The notes under the pieces: model-generated
The model's input: only the letters and a program-made list of their open reading frames with translations
Told to the model about the DNA's origin: nothing
The model's database searches: none
Assembly (NCBI GenBank): GCA_009784305.1
Contig: WRBZ01000048.1
Location: 1 to 6,725, forward strand
Direction of reading: 5' to 3'
Source: Synergistaceae bacterium
GTDB taxonomy: Bacteria > Synergistota > Synergistia > Synergistales > Aminobacteriaceae
Length of the DNA: 6,725 nt
Made by a program: the position numbers and the translations under genes
Shown: piece after piece, positions 1-6,725 of the stretch
Layout of the letters: each line of letters starts with the position of its first letter
How positions within the stretch are numbered: the stretch's first letter is position 1

Positions 1-1
1 G

Positions 2-253
2 ATATATGGCAACGCGGGCATGACGGACAGGATAGTCTCGATGATAAAAGATCAACTTGGTGCAGAAGAGTGCATAGTCATAGCTACGGGCGGACACGCG
101 GAATTAATGTCGCGATATGCGAAAACCATTCAACACGTAGACCCTTGGCTGACGTTGGAGGGAATGAGGATAACATATGAAAGAAACAACAGGGCAATGC
201 AAAATTCACAATTAAAAACAGCAGAGGACGGCGTCCTCGATGTCCCGTTGTAG
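2..253 (+). CDS. coaX: Type III pantothenate kinase (CoaX), C-terminal part only
   Basis: This is the 3' end of a gene that enters from the left edge; the frame is open from base 2. CoaX phosphorylates pantothenate with ATP, the first step of coenzyme A synthesis, in the cytosol. The visible 83 residues hold the family's C-terminal signature: an Asn-Ala-Gly-Met stretch where relatives have Gly-Tyr-Val-Gly, a helix, the strand-loop VIATGGHAELM, and the closing block VDPWLTLEGMRITYERN. Members normally end soon after the YERN block (full length about 255 residues). Here about 21 further residues follow, and part of that tail (MQNSQLK) is translated from a 7-bp-period repeat at 197-217. An ATG at base 20 is internal, not a start. 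The gene is followed after 15 nt by dus, so the two are probably co-transcribed. The ASKHA-fold assignment is family knowledge; the missing N-terminus cannot be judged. Confidence 0.9.
   Translation: MYGNAGMTDRIVSMIKDQLGAEECIVIATGGHAELMSRYAKTIQHVDPWLTLEGMRITYERNNRAMQNSQLKTAEDGVLDVPL
197..217. repeat. Heptanucleotide repeat, three units, in the 3' end of coaX
   Basis: Three consecutive 7-bp units follow the pattern ATnnAnA; the middle one is ATTCACA. The block 195-217 also aligns almost base for base with 1266-1289 at the end of dus: both start CAATGCA, share TTCACAAT and end TAAAA. It is translated here as part of the tail beyond the conserved CoaX end. Three degenerate units alone would be weak; the match to the array in dus is what supports it. 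Confidence 0.6.
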
Positions 254-268
254 AGTTAAGAGAAAAAA

Positions 269-1321
269 ATGCACAACAAATACGAAACAAATCCACAGAA
301 TGAAAAAAATGCCCCCGCCTTATGGCTTGCTCCTTTGGCGGGTATAACTATTCCTCCCGTAAGGCTGTTTTTCTCGCGGCTTGGCGCAGTGATAACACAT
401 ACCGAGATGGTGAGCGCTTCAGGGTTGCTGTATAAAAATAAGAAAACAAGGAGCATGCTGGAGGTTTTACCCGGCGAATCGCCGGTCGTTCTTCAGTTAT
501 TTGCGGGAGATGCGGATTCTCTTGTGCGCGCGGCTGAGTTTGCGCTCTCCGTTTCCGATGAAAATAGGACAAAGAACGGTGCCGCTCCTTACTTTGCGCT
601 TGGAATAAATATGGCGTGCCCCATGCCGAAAGTGCAAAAACGCGGAGCGGGGGCAAAGCTCCTGGAATATCCGGAAACAGCTTTTTCAATGGTGGAAGAG
701 CTTAAAAGAATCGGCTTGCCGGTTTGGGTTAAAATACGCAAGATCCCGCAAAAGAACGGATTGACCACGCATCAATTCATAGAAGGGCTTGTTGAAGCGG
801 GAGCGGATAACGTTTGCCTGCACGGAAGAACTCCTGCCCAACGTTATGAGGGAACCGCGGATAAACAAATAGTATGCGATATGGCGCGAACGTTTCCCGG
901 CAGGATATCCGGCAGCGGCGACGTGTATACCCATGAAGACGCGAAAGTTTATCTTGACGCCGGATGCGTTGGCGTTATGGCGGCAAGAGGAGCGCTCGCC
1001 AATCCTTTTATATTCCGCGATGATCCGTCATACCCTCCTGCTGAAGAACAGCTCAAGCTGCTCAGGCAATTCGGGCGCGACGTGTGTGATTGGGCTAATC
1101 CGAGAATAGCTGTAATAATGGTTAAGCGCCTGCTCGCCGGGATGTTGAAGGGACAGCATGGAGCGGGTGTCTTACGCCGTGAAATAGCCCGTGAGCTTGA
1201 TTATGAAAGAATAGCGGGCCTTTTAGAAGCAGAGGAGGAAAAGACTATTTCCAATTCACAATTTACAATGCACAGTTCACAATGTAAAATGGACATTATA
1301 GAGTTGGGAAAGAAAATTTAA
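269..1321 (+). CDS. dus: tRNA-dihydrouridine synthase (Dus family, DusB-like)
   Basis: This FMN-dependent enzyme reduces uridines in the tRNA D-loop to dihydrouridine using NAD(P)H. The 350-residue product shows the family order: N-terminal LAPLAGIT (flavin-binding barrel start), NMACPMPKV with the catalytic Cys at 117, the VKIRK strand, HGRTPAQRYEG (His185, Arg187), GSGDV (215-219, FMN phosphate region) and AARGALANPF with Arg240. A helical C-terminal domain follows. Small departures from consensus are Ala before the catalytic Cys and MAARG in place of the usual MIGRG; no key residue is lost. The last ~25 residues contain NSQFTMHSSQCKM (329-341), which is repeat-derived and not part of the fold. 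The ATG at 269 is preceded only by a weak purine stretch and sits 15 nt after coaX, so translation may be coupled. The substrate uridine position cannot be told from sequence alone. Confidence 0.93.
   Translation: MHNKYETNPQNEKNAPALWLAPLAGITIPPVRLFFSRLGAVITHTEMVSASGLLYKNKKTRSMLEVLPGESPVVLQLFAGDADSLVRAAEFALSVSDENRTKNGAAPYFALGINMACPMPKVQKRGAGAKLLEYPETAFSMVEELKRIGLPVWVKIRKIPQKNGLTTHQFIEGLVEAGADNVCLHGRTPAQRYEGTADKQIVCDMARTFPGRISGSGDVYTHEDAKVYLDAGCVGVMAARGALANPFIFRDDPSYPPAEEQLKLLRQFGRDVCDWANPRIAVIMVKRLLAGMLKGQHGAGVLRREIARELDYERIAGLLEAEEEKTISNSQFTMHSSQCKMDIIELGKKI
1247..1295. repeat. Heptanucleotide repeat array, seven units, inside the 3' end of dus
   Basis: Seven tandem 7-bp units lie in exact register, consensus ATTYACA. 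The first unit is ATTTCCA, the second ATTCACA and the last ATGGACA; all fit ATnnnnA except one that begins with G. Because 7 is not a multiple of 3, the protein repeat is seven residues per three units, read as ISNSQFT then MHSSQCK. Loss or gain of a single unit would shift the reading frame of the last Dus residues only. Confidence 0.75.
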
Positions 1322-1337
1322 GTAAAACTTTTTTTAT

Positions 1338-1365
1338 GATCACTAACCACTGACCACTGACCACT
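1338..1365. repeat. Heptanucleotide repeat array, four units, downstream of dus
   Basis: Four tandem 7-bp units lie in the dus-hndA spacer: GATCACT, then AACCACT, then two identical GACCACT units ending at 1365. The last T opens a run of ten T (1365-1374). The unit differs from the ATTYACA arrays in coaX and dus but shares the 7-bp period and a CAC core. It is non-coding and has no inverted complement nearby, so it is not an ordinary terminator stem. Confidence 0.75.
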
Positions 1366-1385
1366 TTTTTTTTTGTGCATTTTGT

Positions 1386-1393
1386 GTTAAAAT
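1386..1393 (+). promoter_or_regulatory. Candidate extended -10 promoter for the hndA-hndB pair
   Basis: TGTTAAAAT at 1385-1393 reads as an extended -10 (TG-n-TAAAAT, five of six matches to TATAAT). No good -35 is present; at 17 nt spacing the position falls in the T-tract at 1365-1370. A start near 1400 would leave a leader of about 28 nt before the TTG codon. This is a pattern match only. Confidence 0.35.
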
Positions 1394-1427
1394 TTGCAAC
1401 ATCGGAATAAATTTCGAGGGGAGCGGA

Positions 1428-1904
1428 TTGACGATGGAAGCAGAAGTTATGCGTCAGAAAACGCGGGAAGTATTGGCGCCGTGGAAAAATCAGAAAGGCG
1501 GGCTTATCCCGGTTTTGCAGGGAGTACAGGGGGAACTCGGATACCTTCCGCCTGAAGCAATGGAAACAATTTCTCAGGAGCTTAAGTTACCGCTTGCTGA
1601 GATTTATGGAGTGGCTACATTTTATGCGCAATTCCATCTTAAGCCGCGCGGGAAAAATATCATCCGCGTTTGCCGCGGAACTGCGTGCCATGTACGCGGG
1701 AGCCTTAAGATAATGGATAAATTTAAAGAATTGCTTGGAGTTGGAGATAACGAAACGACAAGCGACTTGGTGTTCACTCTTGAGCCGGTGGCATGTATCG
1801 GAGCTTGCGGCCTTGCGCCAGTGCTAATGATAAATATTGACACACATGGCAGGCTTGAAGTTGATTCGGTTGTTAAAATACTCGATGAGTATAAGAAATT
1901 GTAA
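1428..1904 (+). CDS. hndA: NuoE/HydC/HndA-like [2Fe-2S] subunit of an NAD(P)H-linked oxidoreductase
   Basis: This thioredoxin-fold [2Fe-2S] protein belongs to the 24-kDa family: NuoE of complex I, HydC of bifurcating [FeFe] hydrogenases, HndA, and the small subunits of NAD-linked formate dehydrogenases. Such subunits pass electrons next to an FMN/NADH-binding NuoF-like partner. The 158 residues match the family length. A helical N-terminus containing GGLIPVLQGVQGELGYLP and IYGVATFYAQF leads to the thioredoxin-like domain, with Cys82 and Cys87 in CRGTACH and Cys123 and Cys127 in ACIGACG, the full four-Cys cluster set. I favour the TTG start at 1428 because GAGGGGAG at 1416-1423 is well spaced from it; the ATG at 1434 is the alternative and costs two residues. 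It is followed after 15 nt by the HndB-like gene. No NuoF-like or catalytic subunit is present, so the complex it serves is unknown and the symbol rests on pair order. Confidence 0.88.
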   Translation: MTMEAEVMRQKTREVLAPWKNQKGGLIPVLQGVQGELGYLPPEAMETISQELKLPLAEIYGVATFYAQFHLKPRGKNIIRVCRGTACHVRGSLKIMDKFKELLGVGDNETTSDLVFTLEPVACIGACGLAPVLMINIDTHGRLEVDSVVKILDEYKKL

Positions 1905-1919
1905 AGGGGAGAGGACGGC

Positions 1920-2291
1920 ATGGCAAAGATAACAAATCTGGCTGATCTGCGAAAGATAAAAGAAACTGCCAGCGACCAGACATCAGCCCGTTCAGGAGGG
2001 CGCACACGTATTATAGTAGGTCTTGGTACCTGTGGAATAGCCGCAGGAGCGAGGAGCGTCATGCAAGCTATAATGCAGGAGCTGCAAAAGCGTGAGGTAA
2101 AGGATGTCTCCATAGAAACTACGGGATGTATTGGAATGTGCCAAAAAGAACCCCTTGTCGATGTAATACGCGAAGGACAGCCGAGGATAACTTACGGTCC
2201 CGTTAAAGTCGAGGATGCAGCCCGCATTGTTTCGAGTCACATAGTCAACGGAAGTATAGTTGAAGATATAGTGTTAGGCCGCGCAGATTAA
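1920..2291 (+). CDS. hndB: HndB-like (2Fe-2S) ferredoxin-domain protein
   Basis: The 123-residue protein has a short N-terminal helix (NLADLRKIKE), then a thioredoxin-like ferredoxin domain with IVGLGTCGIAAGA (Cys38) and TTGCIGMCQKEP (Cys70, Cys74). It ends with YGPVKVEDAARIVSSHI, the usual closing strand and helix. This matches HndB of NADP-reducing hydrogenases and the N-terminal domain of some HydB/NuoF flavoprotein subunits. Only three cysteines are present. From memory this is normal for the HndB branch, where the first Cys pair is reduced to one, but it leaves the fourth cluster ligand unidentified. AGGGGAGAGG at 1905-1914 gives a strong ribosome binding site just after the hndA-like stop, so the two are one operon, closed by the terminator at 2324-2353. 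The role as an electron-transfer or docking subunit is family inference. Confidence 0.85.
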   Translation: MAKITNLADLRKIKETASDQTSARSGGRTRIIVGLGTCGIAAGARSVMQAIMQELQKREVKDVSIETTGCIGMCQKEPLVDVIREGQPRITYGPVKVEDAARIVSSHIVNGSIVEDIVLGRAD

Positions 2292-2323
2292 AAATTTGCA
2301 GCGTACAAATAAAATAAAGGCAA

Positions 2324-2353
2324 AAAAAGGGGCGGCATTGACCGCCCTTTTTT
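2324..2353. terminator. Bidirectional rho-independent terminator between hndB and the dehydrogenase
   Basis: A GC stem, GGGCGG at 2330-2335 with CCGCCC at 2342-2347, and a 6-nt loop are flanked by A-run 2322-2328 and T-run 2348-2353. It reads as an intrinsic terminator on both strands. On the minus strand the TAA stop of the dehydrogenase (2352-2354) overlaps the T-run, so the convergent operons share one compact terminator. Confidence 0.9.
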
Positions 2354-3458
2354 AACTCTCAAACGGGAATTTATATTGCTTTAGTCCAAATTCATCACGT
2401 ATTGCTATGAGTTCAGATTGGACGCCCTTGTTTATCGGCAGTCCTGTTGTCTTGAGTTCCTGCCGGATAAGGTATTCTTTCTCTCCCGCTGTGAAAATGC
2501 GGTCGTGTCCCGGCGCTTTTTCAGAGTTTCTGAGGTCGCGCAGTATATTTCCAGTTATATTTTTGAACGTCTTAAGAGGAATAAAAAATCCAACGTCAAT
2601 GGCTATGAAGAAGTGTCCGAGGCGGTGTGGCTGTCTTTCGCCATCCTTTCCAATTCCGTCAAGCAATTTTAAATAGCTTCCATTTTGAAGAGCAGAGCAC
2701 AATATTTCAACTACGGTCGCATATCCGAAACCCTTGTATCCCGCCAATTCTTCTCCTATGCCTCCGACAGGCGCAAGGGCTGCAGCCCCGTTTACAAGGT
2801 CTTTCAGTATTTGTTCCGAGTCGGTCTTTGTGTTTCCATCCTTTCCTATTACCATTCCGGCAGGGGTCGGTGCGCCGATGCGGGCAAAATGTTCTATTCT
2901 GCCTCTCTGGGTTATCGACGTGGCGCAATCCAGCATGAATTCAAAAGGGTCGTCCGACGGTATTCCAAAAGTCAGAGGGTTGGTCCCGAGCATATTCTCA
3001 ACTCCGAAAGTCGGGGCTATCGACGGGCGCGCGTTGGTTCCCGTTATGCCTATACATCCATTATTAACCGCCATGCTCGCATAGTACCCCGCTATGCCGA
3101 AGTGAGTGGAGTTTCTTGCGGCTACCATTCCAAGCCCGAATTTTTTAGCTTTGTCTATTGCCATTTGCATACAACGTTTGGCGATGACCTGCCCCATTCC
3201 GTCATGCCCGTCAACGACCGCAGTGGCGGCGGAATCTGATACTATATCAAAATTTGTTACAGGGTTTTGTATCTTAGCCATAATGCGATCCACATAAATC
3301 GGTTTCAGGCGGTTTACGCCATGAGATTCTATCCCCCTCCGGTCGGATTCCAGCAAGACATCCGCACATACGCCGGCGTCTTCAGGAGGAACTCCGCACG
3401 CGCAAAACACATCAAAGACAAATTTTTCCATTAGCTCCCATGAAACTGTTGAATACAT
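2352..3458 (-). CDS. Malate/L-lactate dehydrogenase family oxidoreductase (Ldh_2 type)
   Basis: This is an NAD(P)-dependent 2-hydroxyacid dehydrogenase of the family that includes archaeal malate and sulfolactate dehydrogenases, AllD (ureidoglycolate), YiaK (2,3-diketogulonate) and DpkA. The fold is distinct from classical LDH/MDH. The 368 residues show the expected order: a helical N-terminus, SDRRGIESHGVNRL with the catalytic His46, VVDGHDGMGQV (81-91), AARNSTHFGIAGYY (113-126) with His119, GTNPLTFGIP and the MLDCATS strand. After these come GKDGNTKTDSEQILK and the GYKGFGYATVVEIL motif. The ATG at 3456-3458 is preceded by AAGGAGGAG (minus strand), spaced 10 nt, a strong if slightly distant site. 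It stands alone as a single-gene unit between a divergent promoter region and the shared terminator. Substrate cannot be assigned: malate, lactate, sulfolactate and other 2-oxoacids all remain possible. Confidence 0.9.
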   Translation of the reverse strand: MYSTVSWELMEKFVFDVFCACGVPPEDAGVCADVLLESDRRGIESHGVNRLKPIYVDRIMAKIQNPVTNFDIVSDSAATAVVDGHDGMGQVIAKRCMQMAIDKAKKFGLGMVAARNSTHFGIAGYYASMAVNNGCIGITGTNARPSIAPTFGVENMLGTNPLTFGIPSDDPFEFMLDCATSITQRGRIEHFARIGAPTPAGMVIGKDGNTKTDSEQILKDLVNGAAALAPVGGIGEELAGYKGFGYATVVEILCSALQNGSYLKLLDGIGKDGERQPHRLGHFFIAIDVGFFIPLKTFKNITGNILRDLRNSEKAPGHDRIFTAGEKEYLIRQELKTTGLPINKGVQSELIAIRDEFGLKQYKFPFES

Positions 3459-3505
3459 GTTAAGAAAACTCCTCCTTAGAAAACTAAATATATTTTTACT
3501 TAACA
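3458..3505. repeat. Imperfect inverted repeat flanking the dehydrogenase leader
   Basis: TGTTAAG at 3458-3464 is repeated inverted as CTTAACA at 3499-3505, and the match extends imperfectly into the adjoining A/T runs. The arms bracket the candidate -10 and the Shine-Dalgarno. It could be an operator dyad for a regulator of the dehydrogenase, but AT-rich sequence produces such short matches by chance. Confidence 0.3.
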
Positions 3506-3517
3506 GTGATTTTACAA
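3488..3517 (-). promoter_or_regulatory. Candidate promoter of the Ldh_2-type dehydrogenase
   Basis: On the minus strand TTGTAA (3512-3517) lies 18 nt upstream of ATATAT (3488-3493), within an AT-rich stretch ahead of the strong Shine-Dalgarno. Neighbouring registers (TATATT with 19 nt, AATATA with 17 nt) are equally plausible. The start site would fall close to the ribosome binding site, giving a short leader. Confidence 0.35.
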
Positions 3518-3606
3518 TGTATTTCCGAAGATAAAAAAATTATTTTGACGTATTTCGGTTATTTCAGCGCATTCGGAGTTTTCTTATCAGCAAGCGCGAC
3601 GCAGTA

Positions 3607-3635
3607 TTGACATTAACAATTATATCTGATATTCT
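3607..3635 (+). promoter_or_regulatory. Sigma-A type promoter of the hrcA-grpE-dnaK operon
   Basis: A perfect -35 TTGACA (3607-3612) is spaced 17 nt from TATTCT (3630-3635), which is preceded by TGA (an extended -10 TG at 3627-3628). Transcription would start near 3642, about 12 nt upstream of the CIRCE element. A vegetative promoter controlled by a repressor fits HrcA-type heat-shock control rather than an alternative sigma factor. Confidence 0.75.
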
Positions 3636-3650
3636 CTTTCTTGTATTGAT

Positions 3651-3683
3651 GTATTGGCACTCATTAACAGAGAGTGCTAATAC
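3651..3683. promoter_or_regulatory. CIRCE operator (HrcA binding site)
   Basis: The left arm TTGGCACTC (3654-3662) and right arm GAGTGCTAA (3672-3680) are separated by exactly 9 nt, matching the CIRCE consensus TTAGCACTC-N9-GAGTGCTAA with one change (A to G in the left arm). The palindrome extends by GTA/TAC to 12-bp arms. It lies in the 5' leader, 24 nt before the hrcA start, so it can block transcription as DNA and fold as a hairpin in the mRNA. Confidence 0.96.
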
Positions 3684-3704
3684 AAAAAAAAGGGGGATGA
3701 TGGT

Positions 3705-4745
3705 GTGCTGACCGAACGTCAACTGGGTATAGTTCTTGCAGTGGTATACGAGTATATAAAGAGCGGAGAACCTGCCGGCAGCCGTACCATAACTAAGAAA
3801 TATATAAAAGGCCTCAGCCCTGCAACAATTCGTAATGAGATGTCGGATCTCGAGGATATGGATTTCTTTTACCAGACTCACACTTCTTCGGGCAGGCTTC
3901 CTACTGCTAAGGCTTACAGGGTTTATGTCGACTCGATAATGCAGCGCAGCCGCACTCCTTTCATGGAGGCTTCGATGCTGGAAAAGGAGTTTTACCAGCC
4001 TTCAGGTTCAAGAAGCACCGGTGGTATAGAGGAGGTTATGGAACGCGTAACCAACATGATCGTCCGGCTGACAAATTGCGTAGGCATAGCTGCTGTACCA
4101 GCCCTTGGCGATATTGAGATACAAAGAATAGATTTTGTTCACATGGGAGGTTCTTCAGTTCTTCTTATAGTTGTATTAAAAGGCGGGCTTGTTTATCACA
4201 ACCATTTTACCCTCCCTTACAGGATGAGCCCGAATTTGCTTGAGGAATTAGCAAGGCGTATCAACACTATCGCTTCCGGAAGAAATTGGAACGACGTGAG
4301 GCAGGTACTTTACAGTTACGCACTTACAGGATTGGAGGAAATGGAAGGTATTTGCGAAACCGCAATGAAAGAGATGGAAAACCTTCTAATTTTAAAAAAC
4401 TACCGTTTCTTTAGCAGCGGCGCCCAGCAGATACTTAAACTCCCTGATTTCCAGGAGATAGGGAAAATACAGGCTATCCTTTCGCTTCTGGAGGAGGAAA
4501 AATACCTTGCAGATATGGTCGAACAATGCAGGGTGGATAACAGCCTCAAGGTTAGTATAGGCAATGAAAACTACTCTGAACAGATAAAGGACAACTCGAT
4601 AATATTCCTGCCTGCAAAAGCCTGCGGGCAGCAGGCAGTGATAGGGATAATCGGCCCGCTCAGAATGGATTACGAAAGGTCTATTTCCATTCTTGAGGGA
4701 ATAGTGGCGGCAATGGAGGAAAGAGAAAATGAAAAAACAACATGA
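3705..4745 (+). CDS. hrcA: Heat-inducible transcription repressor HrcA
   Basis: HrcA binds CIRCE as a dimer and represses chaperone operons; heat inactivates it and GroEL helps restore it (family knowledge). The 346 residues match the usual length. The N-terminal winged helix includes SGEPAGSRTITKKY (20-33), GLSPATIRNEMSDLEDM (36-52, recognition helix) and THTSSGRLPTAKAYRVYVD (from 58). The C-terminal GAF-like domain closes with IIGPLRMDYERSISILEGIV, another family signature. The start is a GTG at 3705, eight nt after AGGGGG (3691-3696); two ATG codons at 3697 and 3700 are out of frame. With its own CIRCE in the leader it should be autoregulated. Its last 17 nt overlap grpE. Confidence 0.97.
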   Translation: MLTERQLGIVLAVVYEYIKSGEPAGSRTITKKYIKGLSPATIRNEMSDLEDMDFFYQTHTSSGRLPTAKAYRVYVDSIMQRSRTPFMEASMLEKEFYQPSGSRSTGGIEEVMERVTNMIVRLTNCVGIAAVPALGDIEIQRIDFVHMGGSSVLLIVVLKGGLVYHNHFTLPYRMSPNLLEELARRINTIASGRNWNDVRQVLYSYALTGLEEMEGICETAMKEMENLLILKNYRFFSSGAQQILKLPDFQEIGKIQAILSLLEEEKYLADMVEQCRVDNSLKVSIGNENYSEQIKDNSIIFLPAKACGQQAVIGIIGPLRMDYERSISILEGIVAAMEERENEKTT

Positions 4746-5310
4746 AACGAAAAAGGAGAATATCGCTCATACGGATGAAAATGAGGTTATGCAGGAACCT
4801 GTAGTATCTGAGCAAAATGGAACTGAAATACAAAAAACCGAGCATGAGGAAAAAATTTTAGAGCTGCAGAGCGAACTCGCCCTTGAACGCGCCGATTATT
4901 ACAACTACCGCCAGCGTGCTGAAAAGGAAAAAACGAGACTGCGCGCTTTAATATCGGAAAGCAGGGTGCTTGACTTTATTCCAGTCCTTGACAACCTCGA
5001 CAGGGCGCTGAGTGTCCCTGAGGACTCCACGGCTTTAGACGTGCTGAAAGGCGTAAAAATGGTACAGAGGCAATTCCTGAGCGTTCTGCAGGAGCTTGGG
5101 GTAGAAGTTATAGTCTCAATCAAGAACGGAGAATTATTTGAGTTTGACCCCCTGCTGCACGACGCGGTAGGTACGGAAGAAGTGACGGACCCGGATTTGG
5201 ACGGAAAAGTAGTGGAGGAATTATTAAAGGGTTACCGCACGAAAGAGAGAGTTCTCCGGCCTGCTCAGGTGAAGGTAGGAAAACTGACTGAGATATCAAC
5301 AAAAGAGTAA
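4729..5310 (+). CDS. grpE: Nucleotide exchange factor GrpE
   Basis: GrpE releases ADP from DnaK and so resets the chaperone cycle in the cytosol. The 193 residues have an acidic, low-complexity N-terminus (to about residue 38) and a long helix that forms the dimer coiled coil (about 40-85, with ERADYYNYRQRAEKEK). After that come VLDFIPVLDNLDRAL and the C-terminal beta-wing with FDPLLHDAV and LLKGYRTKERVLRPAQVKV, the classical GrpE signature. The ATG lies inside the end of hrcA with GGAGGA at 4715-4720 spaced 8 nt, so translation is probably coupled to that of hrcA. All conserved blocks are present and I see nothing unusual in it. Confidence 0.97.
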   Translation: MKKQHETKKENIAHTDENEVMQEPVVSEQNGTEIQKTEHEEKILELQSELALERADYYNYRQRAEKEKTRLRALISESRVLDFIPVLDNLDRALSVPEDSTALDVLKGVKMVQRQFLSVLQELGVEVIVSIKNGELFEFDPLLHDAVGTEEVTDPDLDGKVVEELLKGYRTKERVLRPAQVKVGKLTEISTKE

Positions 5311-5336
5311 AAAATTTCTAATCATAGAGGTGATAG

Positions 5337-6725
<1,389 letters not shown>

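Noticed and set aside
1323..1336. Possible terminator after dus (AAGT/ACTT with a T7 run)
   Set aside because: The stem is four A/T-rich base pairs with a 3-nt loop, too weak for a convincing intrinsic terminator; dus may read through into hndA.
1338..1365. CRISPR-like or attachment-site interpretation of the heptamer array
   Set aside because: Units are 7 bp with no spacers, and no integrase, cas gene or duplicated flank is present.
2685..3239. 184-codon + strand open frame opposite the Ldh_2-type dehydrogenase
   Set aside because: It overlaps a well-conserved gene on the other strand, and its low-complexity Arg/Ser/Tyr-rich translation has no recognisable domain.
3520..3567. Three TATTTC motifs upstream of the hrcA promoter
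   Set aside because: Spacings (31 and 9 nt) are irregular and the motif is short and AT-rich, as expected by chance.
3697..3711. Four-codon frame ATG-ATG-GTG-TGC-TGA overlapping the hrcA start
   Set aside because: The AGGGGG site abuts the ATG with no spacer, so initiation there is unlikely; the spacing favours the GTG of hrcA at 3705.

Overview
The window carries seven or eight ordinary-looking bacterial genes with tight spacing, purine-rich ribosome binding sites and frequent ATA and AGG codons. Three observations point to an anaerobe of the Firmicutes/Synergistota kind: an HndA/HndB-type pair of small [2Fe-2S] subunits, a CIRCE-controlled hrcA-grpE-dnaK operon, and a DnaK without the roughly 23-residue N-terminal insert of most Gram-negative DnaKs. 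The phylum is an inference from gene content and the indel. I could not run a phylogeny, and Synergistota is my preferred guess rather than a conclusion.

Layout. (1) Positions 1-1321, + strand: the 3' end of coaX (type III pantothenate kinase), followed 15 nt later by a tRNA-dihydrouridine synthase (dus). (2) Positions 1322-1427: a short spacer with a heptanucleotide repeat array, a T10 tract and a plausible extended -10 promoter. (3) Positions 1428-2291, + strand: two small thioredoxin-fold [2Fe-2S] proteins resembling HndA (NuoE/HydC family) and HndB. The pair is closed by a strong bidirectional terminator, with no flavin or hydrogenase subunit following. (4) Positions 2352-3458, - strand: a malate/L-lactate (Ldh_2) family NAD(P)-dependent dehydrogenase, convergent with the HndA/B pair and divergent from hrcA. 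(5) Positions 3459-3704: the largest intergenic gap (246 nt), with a good sigma-A promoter (TTGACA-N17-TATTCT, extended -10), a near-perfect CIRCE operator and a weaker divergent promoter for the dehydrogenase. (6) Position 3705 to the end, + strand: hrcA, grpE (17-nt overlap with hrcA) and dnaK, which is cut by the window edge after 462 codons.

How the parts work together. HrcA should bind CIRCE just downstream of its own promoter and repress the whole operon until heat stress. GrpE is the nucleotide exchange factor for DnaK, and dnaJ probably follows outside the window. coaX and dus are housekeeping (coenzyme A synthesis, tRNA modification). The HndA/HndB pair and the dehydrogenase suggest redox metabolism around NAD(P)H, but their partners are not visible.

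The signal least explained by the genes is a set of three 7-bp-period repeat arrays within 1.2 kb (197-217, 1247-1295, 1338-1365). Two of them are translated into the C-terminal tails of CoaX and Dus. I found no RNA gene, CRISPR array, insertion sequence or phage element, and nothing that amounts to a convincing new multi-gene system. No stretch over 300 nt lacks a gene.
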